Below are positions 58,368 to 64,000 of a stretch of 64,000 nt of DNA, one piece after another (position 1 is the first letter of the stretch; the number at the start of each line of letters is the position of its first letter). A program made the position numbers and the translations under genes. Under the pieces are notes generated by a model that was not told the origin of the DNA, ran no database searches, and was given only the letters and a program-made list of their open reading frames with translations. This DNA comes from Collybiopsis luxurians FD-317 M1. Taxonomy: Eukaryota; Basidiomycota; Agaricomycetes; Agaricales; Omphalotaceae. The stretch lies in NCBI GenBank assembly GCA_000827265.1, contig KN834755.1, forward strand, positions 944,320 to 1,008,319. The letters are read 5' to 3'.

Positions 58368-59963
58368 ATGCTATCTAAATTCGCACTGTAAGTTCTTCAT
58401 TGACTTAGAAATCGGGGAAGATGCTCCTTAACCAAGAATTTATAGCCTGTGCATAGTATCTGCTTTTACACGACCAGTCTGGTCATTCAGCTTTTCCGTT
58501 AATCCCGAGCCCGTGGGGGTGAATCAAGACTATCAAATTTCGTGGGTATATGCTAACGGAGAAGCTCCGGACAACTCGTTCGCGATCGAAGTTCAAGGGG
58601 AAGGAGGATACCTCAAGTGGTTTGGCTTTTTCAACTCGTCGGGAAGCACTACTGCACCAGGACCTCCGAGTGCGGGGCAGGTAGACCCTCGAAAAGGCTG
58701 AATCTAAGCTAATTCCCTGGTTTTGAACAGTACCTATACGCTTGCGGCTTATACGAATGTTCCTGGAGCTAAGTAAGTTCTTTGTATTGCATGAGAGTCT
58801 TTCGAAGAGTTGACGCGGATAATATTTTGATGATCCAGTACTGGTACATTTGCAACGGCGCAGTTTACTGCGCAGGATCAGCCAGGTTCAACCAGCGAGG
58901 AAGCACCTTCTACTTCCTCGGTCTCTTCCTCTAGCTCGACAACGGCACCCACTACACACACAGTATCAACAGTCCAGAAACTGTATGTATATGACCGTAC
59001 TTGGTTGAAATCGTTATCCGCTGATGATTTCAACTTCACAGAAGTACTCCAACGATTAGCATGTGAAGCTCCCACTCCAATTCGTAATTCCTTCTCTAAT
59101 TGTAATCAGTTCTTCCTCCAGCATCCTCACCTCTCCTAACTCCAACCCCTCGTTCACCTCTTCCCTCACAACCTCAACCAACACCTTCCCGTAGGTTTTA
59201 ATATTATCCCATCTCTGTTATCAAGTCTCCTGATCATCTTCTCCCTCTACATAGCCTACCCTCGAATCACTCTTCTGCGGTGACAGTTACTACCTCTACC
59301 ACACCACAATCTAGTACCACATCGCCCCCGTTCTCCACATCTTTCTCCGAATCCACCTCACCGGCCGAATCATCCTCCGCATCATCATTGCCCGTTTCTT
59401 CCCCTTCTTCCTCATCATCATCAAATACTACCATTGTTATCGGTACCTCTGTAGGTGCCACGTCATTTCTGATCTTCCTTTGTCTCGGGATCTGCCTTTT
59501 CTCGAGGAGACGACGCCGTAGCTTGGAGACTGAAAGGAAGAAAGTCGCCGCTAGACCATTCTATACGTGGCTGGGTCGGACAACGCCAATATTTCAGCGA
59601 TATAAGGGCACCCCCCCATCATCACAATCGTCATCATCCAGGACCGCTTACGGTACACCGAACAAATATCGTGAACTTCCCGACCAACCTAGCCTTCCTT
59701 TACCGTCAAAAGCGTCGGAAGCTGGCTTACACGCTGACACTGGCCAACATGATGCCATCGCCCCATCATCGAATGATCAACCAATCGTTCCGTTCCCGTC
59801 GGCGGCGCTTGCATCACGCATACCCTCTAGTGGTAGCCGACACCATTCCCATATCCCGCTGAACGACGAGCCCAGGGAGATGCGAAGGCTCTATAGTCGT
59901 GAATCCCTTGCACCCCCTAGTTACGGGGATATTGATAATGTAGTTATTGGTGAAGCGTTTTAA
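58368..59963 (+). CDS. Ser/Thr-rich single-pass membrane protein with N-terminal lumenal domain
   Basis: Seven exons (58368-58387, 58446-58676, 58731-58772, 58839-58982, 59042-59062, 59110-59190, 59255-59963) give 415 residues. A signal peptide (MLSKFALLCIVSAFTRPVWS) leads to a beta-sandwich-like domain with ending NTGTFATAQFTAQ. A long Ser/Thr/Pro region, likely O-glycosylated, precedes the membrane segment VIGTSVGATSFLIFLCLGIC and the stop-transfer FSRRRRRSLE. The cytosolic tail has 150 residues with Ser/Pro motifs and ends in VVIGEAF. This architecture occurs in fungal wall-sensor and Mid2-like proteins; the family is not named. The second intron is GC-AG, chosen because only it keeps the frame. 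Exon 5 is 21 nt. Confidence 0.75.
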
Positions 59964-60016
59964 GCTTCATAAAAAGACAGAACAATTAGTACCCAAGATG
60001 TATATGCCGTAGCATA

Positions 60017-60325
60017 TCAGACAGACTCTGCAGCACGCCTGGTATTGTTCTTCAAAAACTGCCCCACCACCTCACCCCACTTCTTTTTGACTGTGTCACT
60101 ATGGTCGTCCCAAAACCCGAACCGAATTTCCTCATTCTCTTCCGACGCCCATCCTCGGTATTTACAAATATCACAACTCATTTGTCCAAGCCTACACAGG
60201 TAGCCCTTCGTTATGATTGTTTTTAAATCCATGGGACTGATCCCGGTGATCAAATCGCCTTTATGTCGGATTCTATCGGCAAGACACCCGATGGTCCAAA
60301 ATGTCTGTTTTACTTGTAACTTCAA
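60017..60325 (-). CDS. C-terminal exon of an unrecognised gene, possibly cut by transposons
   Basis: The minus frame is open for about 100 codons, with no ATG near the left end of the frame and coding-like composition (WTIGCLADRIRHKGDLI; HSDTVKKKWGEVVGQFLKNN). It ends in a TAG just beside the tail-to-tail end of the previous gene. The upstream part of this frame would lie at 60330-60410, where transposon-like sequence begins. It is likely the surviving end of an interrupted gene, or a small gene with an unseen 5' exon. Confidence 0.35.
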   Translation of the reverse strand: MKLQVKQTFWTIGCLADRIRHKGDLITGISPMDLKTIITKGYLCRLGQMSCDICKYRGWASEENEEIRFGFWDDHSDTVKKKWGEVVGQFLKNNTRRAAESV

Positions 60326-60408
60326 GCTCCTATTAACATGAATTCATATGATAAATTTCCAAACTTTTCATTGTTTGAGATTTGAACCACTGTTAGCACA
60401 TTGTCGAC

Positions 60409-62494
60409 TTGCTTTCCATTCCATCGTTTGAATCTCGGGATCTGGCACTGGAAGATGCCCGATTTAAATTCCTCCAGTTTGTCTTTCCTGTGTTATTCTG
60501 CGCTACATCCCTTACTTTCAAACACAGCTTGGACTATAGAGATTTCAACAGCGTAAAAAAGGCTCAGTGCAACATTTGCAAAGATGGAGTATGGCGGAAC
60601 CTGCACCATTGTGCTAAGCACGAGTCCTGTGGGACTCACAAAGCCCTGTTGACGGTTCCATCACCTGCCCCTCCCTGGTCCTCGACGCCGGCAAATTCTC
60701 ATAACAGCAATAATGACAACATGGAATTTATTTCCCTTGGTTTGAAGAATCTACTACATTCACTTGCCGGCAATCCATTGGTTCCCCCCGCTGAGTTTGA
60801 TCTCACACCTGACAATGCTGAAGAATCAGTATTTCCTGATTTTTTCAACCTTGCAGAGGGCCTTCCCCCAGCGGAGTTGAGACTAGATCCAAGAGCTGAG
60901 GCTACTGCTAAGATTTCCCAAGTTATTCTCCAGCATTTTGATGACCTGGCTGCAATGAATTCAGATGACAAGGATGAAGAAATGAGATCTTGTATTGGTG
61001 ATGATTCTTCACACTCAGATGGTGAAGTGGGAGATTATGGTAAGTGTTGTATGTTTTCAAGGAGCAAGCATATAGGCTTTTATTTTTGGTTTTCACTTGC
61101 AGACTCATCAGTTTTTCCTCAGAAATGTGCTTGAACAATGGATAAGGAAGCAACAAGTTGATACTGGTATCTATGGCAGGACAGAATTGTAAGCTCTCTA
61201 CTTCCAATGTTTTTGTTACTGAAATGTGCCATAGACTTGCACATTGGACATCCTGATGCACCTTCCACATTCAGTCTTCTCTCAGAAACAACTGGACCTC
61301 TTCCTATGGCTTCTGAAAGTGAACAGTTACTGGATGTCCCCTCAGTCAAAACAATGAAGTCACTCAATGCTGCCCTCCAGAAAATGTGTGGTATTGATTC
61401 TCTCTGCTACAAGGGTGTGCTTGGGAACATTTACTACATGAATAGCATGGCTGTCATGAAGCAGTATACAGTGGAGTGACTTTCAAGAGCACAGTAATCA
61501 GTTAAGCAGAAGCTGGTCCCAATTGACAGAGTTAATTAAATAGTCTACTGGTACAGGCAGAATACTCACCTGGTCCCAATCAACAGAGAGGTCAAGATGG
61601 GGGCTCAGGCTACAGGCAGTAGGTATATATACTGTAGTGAACTGTAAGAGGGACTAATGCTACTGGGGGATAAGACAAGAAACTAATGCTACTGGAAGAC
61701 AAGAGCTAAGTGACAGCTACAAGAATAAAAGGTATGGAGCATGTGGTCATGTGACAGATGTGAGAAGTGAAACAAGGAACACTTCATTAATAAAACAATG
61801 ACAATGGGAATGAAATGGAAGAAGAGCAATGATACTGTGCAGAGTGGAGATAGGAAGGAGTCATATGTCCAAAAAGTATTGATATGAAAGTTAGTCATAA
61901 ATGCAGTCATGTGAAAGGTGTAAAGTAAAAGGAAAATGAATAGGGGTTAGGAATAGGTGTTTGTACCAGCTTTACAACAATGGCCCAAATCATTGCTCAG
62001 GTATGATTTTCATACATTATTCCATTCATTCTTACCAATGCATATTGCTCAGGAAATGGCTAATCCCAAAGTACAACCAAAGATCCACTTCTATCTTGAG
62101 GACAGCAGCAATTTTCTCAGTGAAGCATGCCAAATGGAACAATGGTTGAAAGAGGCTCCCAACAATCTATTGACCCCTATGGTGCATATATGAGGAAGAG
62201 ACTTTTACATTCATGAACTGGCTATGCTCTTCAGTGGCATCTTTTGTGTCCCAGTTCAATGGTTCAGCTGCCAAAATTCACTTTATGCACAGTGCTGGAA
62301 ACTTGAACCAATCAACACTGATGATCAAAGCCAGTTGGTGTGTGATAAAATCTGACAACTATGAGATGCCAGCTGACAGCTTTCTCAAGAACTTCATTGA
62401 GCTAGGAGCTGAGGATGAACCTATGTATCATGTACCACATCCTTCCAAGACCTTCAGTACAGCTCAAACTGTAGAAACAGCAATCAGATTATGA
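60409..62494 (+). mobile_element. Remnant of a transposon-associated coding region
   Basis: The first frame (to 61134) has a Cys/His motif, AQCNICKDGVWRNLHHC, followed by acidic loops. A later frame (61957-62193) reads HIAQEMANPKVQPKIHFYLE, LSEACQMEQWLKEAPN and LTPM, which resembles proteins found next to DNA transposases in mushroom genomes. Stops and frame changes separate the pieces, and AT-rich filler with near-repeated TGGTCCCAAT blocks lies between (61510-61590). There is no intact transposase. The order and style suggest an old transposon-borne gene, broken and then hit by a copia element. Confidence 0.4.
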
Positions 62495-62959
62495 GTGGTT
62501 GAGTTGCTACTCACTGAGTTTTGTAGGAGACAAAGATGAGAGTATATGAAGAGAGGCTAGTATTCAAGTAGCTGAGAAACTATGTGAATTGTCTGTAATA
62601 TGAGTCAAGCTACAGTATTTATACTAAAGCTACTAAATCCTATAACAACATATATCATACCCTAAAACATGTAACATGTAATATCTCAGAACATAATGAA
62701 CCCCAGAGTATGACTACTGACAGGTATAAGTAATGGTTCATACATTGTACAGCATGGTATGTGACATATGTAGATAGGACAACGAATAGCATAAATGTAG
62801 CTATGGGAGAATTGTAATATCTGAGTTAATGAGTAATTGACTATATACAAATATGAAACAATATATGTGGATTGATCAGATCAGTGTAAGTACTAATTAT
62901 AGTTCATATTGATCAGATGATCCACCATGATACACAAAAGCGCCAATATCATTTCAACA
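62495..62959 (-). repeat. Candidate 3' LTR of the copia element
   Basis: On the minus strand a purine run (GTGAAGGGGAG, 62970-62960) is directly followed by TGTTGAAAT, as in the polypurine tract and LTR start of copia elements. The other end is not certain; sequence style changes near 62495, where the neighbouring frame breaks off. The second LTR would lie beyond the window, so the length (about 465 bp) cannot be checked. Confidence 0.4.
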
Positions 62960-64000
62960 CTCCCCTTCACAGTGTGTAGAAAGAAATTTGATTCCTAGTT
63001 GAGATTGGAATTTTTCAAATTTCAAGTATGCAAGATTCTTGGTGAAGATATCTGCAACATTGTTGTTGGTGGGAACATAGAAGAGTTCAACTTCTCCTAA
63101 TTCAACTCATTCTCATACATAATGATAGTGAATAGCAATATGCTTGGATTGATGTTCTTCCACTGGATTCTGTGTAATGAATAAAGCACCTTGATTATTG
63201 CCACATATAGGTAGAGATCTGATTTTGATACCTATCTCAGAGGAGAGTGATCTAATCCACATGAGCTGATGGCAAGAGTCTGAAAGAGCCATATATTCTG
63301 CCTCAGTGGATGAGAGTGCAACAGTCTTTTGTTTGTGAGAAGTCCAGCAGATTGGGCTGTTTGCAAGTTTAACAACCATGCCAGTATGAGATTTTCAATC
63401 ATCTGCATCAGATGCCCAATCTGAGTTGCAATGTGCTAAAAAACCTTCTTCTGAAGATCCATTAAATACCAGCTCATAGTTTTTGGTATTGAGAAGATAT
63501 CAAAGAATATATAGAGCTTTGGCAAGATGATCTTTTGAAGGATTTGCACTATATTGACTCAATTTGATTACTGCATAAGCAATATCAGGTCTTGTGCCTA
63601 GCATCAGATATAACAGAGATCTGATGACACTTTGAAAGCATCTGTGTAAACTTTTCCAGTGTTGTCAATAGGATTATATGCTGAAGGTAAAGGAGTTCTT
63701 GCTTCTTTAGCATCAACCATTTGGAATTGTTCAATGACCTTTTGGAGGTAAGGTCATTGATGAATAACAAGTTTTCTTTTGGAGTGATCACATTGGATCT
63801 GCATACCCAAAAATTCCTTTGGTTTGCCTAAGTCATGACATTCCCAAATCTCCATGAATTCACAGTTCTTTTTCATTACAAGATCTTTGTTAGATCCCAT
63901 GAATAAAGCATCATCCACATATATAATGGCAATTACAGTTTGCCCTTTTTCTTTGAAGACATATACACCAGCATCTGAAATACAGCATTTAAATCCCAGT
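62960..64000 (-). mobile_element. Ty1/copia retrotransposon, decayed pol with RT and RNase H
   Basis: The minus strand carries the end of a copia pol gene. The reverse transcriptase catalytic block IIYVDDALF is at about 63905-63930. The RNase H end has SSTEAEYMALSDSCHQLMW, NNQGALFITQNPVEEH and KHIAIHYHYV (63379-63113), typical of copia. Several stop codons and frame changes separate the two, so it is not active. The element runs off the right edge of the window, so gag, integrase and the 5' LTR are unseen. Confidence 0.85.

Overview
The window is nuclear DNA of a mushroom-forming fungus (Basidiomycota, very probably Agaricomycetes). Nearly every gene is split by short introns, mostly 45-60 bp, and most exon joints could be closed at base level. 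The gene families fit: DUF6533-type membrane proteins, DUF7918 proteins, a fungal NLR with kinesin-light-chain-like TPRs, and small APH-like kinases. No prokaryotic operons, CRISPR arrays or tRNA genes were seen. All calls come from reading the sequence; no searches were run.

Layout. 0-4 kb: the end of an unrecognised ORF, a MITE-like inverted-repeat pair, and the mitochondrial ABC transporter ATM1. 4.1-4.8 kb: a decayed APH-like kinase. 5.1-6.3 kb: a multi-pass membrane protein (-). 6.3-9 kb: no gene, but a GC-rich hairpin-dense island at about 7.64-7.87 kb. 9-12.1 kb: an NLR protein (-). 13-17.6 kb: three tandem DUF7918 copies (-), the middle one dead. 19.4-20.9 kb: a Gly/Pro/Tyr-rich protein. 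21.1-24.9 kb: three tandem APH-like kinases, the middle one frameshifted. 25.5-29.5 kb: a membrane protein, a triple Cys-cluster protein and a C2H2 zinc-finger protein (-). 32-37.9 kb: an acidic protein, COQ4 (-) and a WD40/DUF2415-like protein (-). 38-40 kb: another kinase relic and an FAD-oxidase relic. 40.7-43.1 kb: a small zinc-ribbon-like protein and a 2-oxoglutarate dioxygenase (-). 43.6-50.7 kb: three tandem DUF6533-type membrane proteins (-). 51.5-53.6 kb: PGS1 (-). 55.9-57.7 kb: aldose 1-epimerase. 58.4-60 kb: a Ser/Thr-rich single-pass membrane protein. 60-64 kb: decayed transposons, including a Ty1/copia element (-).

The housekeeping genes (ATM1, COQ4, PGS1, DUF2415/WD40, epimerase, dioxygenase) look intact. 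ATM1, COQ4 and PGS1 all act in mitochondria (Fe/S export, ubiquinone, cardiolipin precursor), but they are unlinked and on different strands, so no functional cluster is claimed. Between them lies lineage-specific material marked by local triplication: three separate families (APH-like, DUF7918, DUF6533-type) are each present as tandem triplets, two with an internal dead copy, and the kinase family also has two far relics. The points most worth a second look are the structured island at 7.7 kb, the kinase birth-and-death array, the NLR with a short N-terminal motif and near-identical TPRs, 9-nt microexons kept in three paralogues, and two in-frame GC-AG introns.
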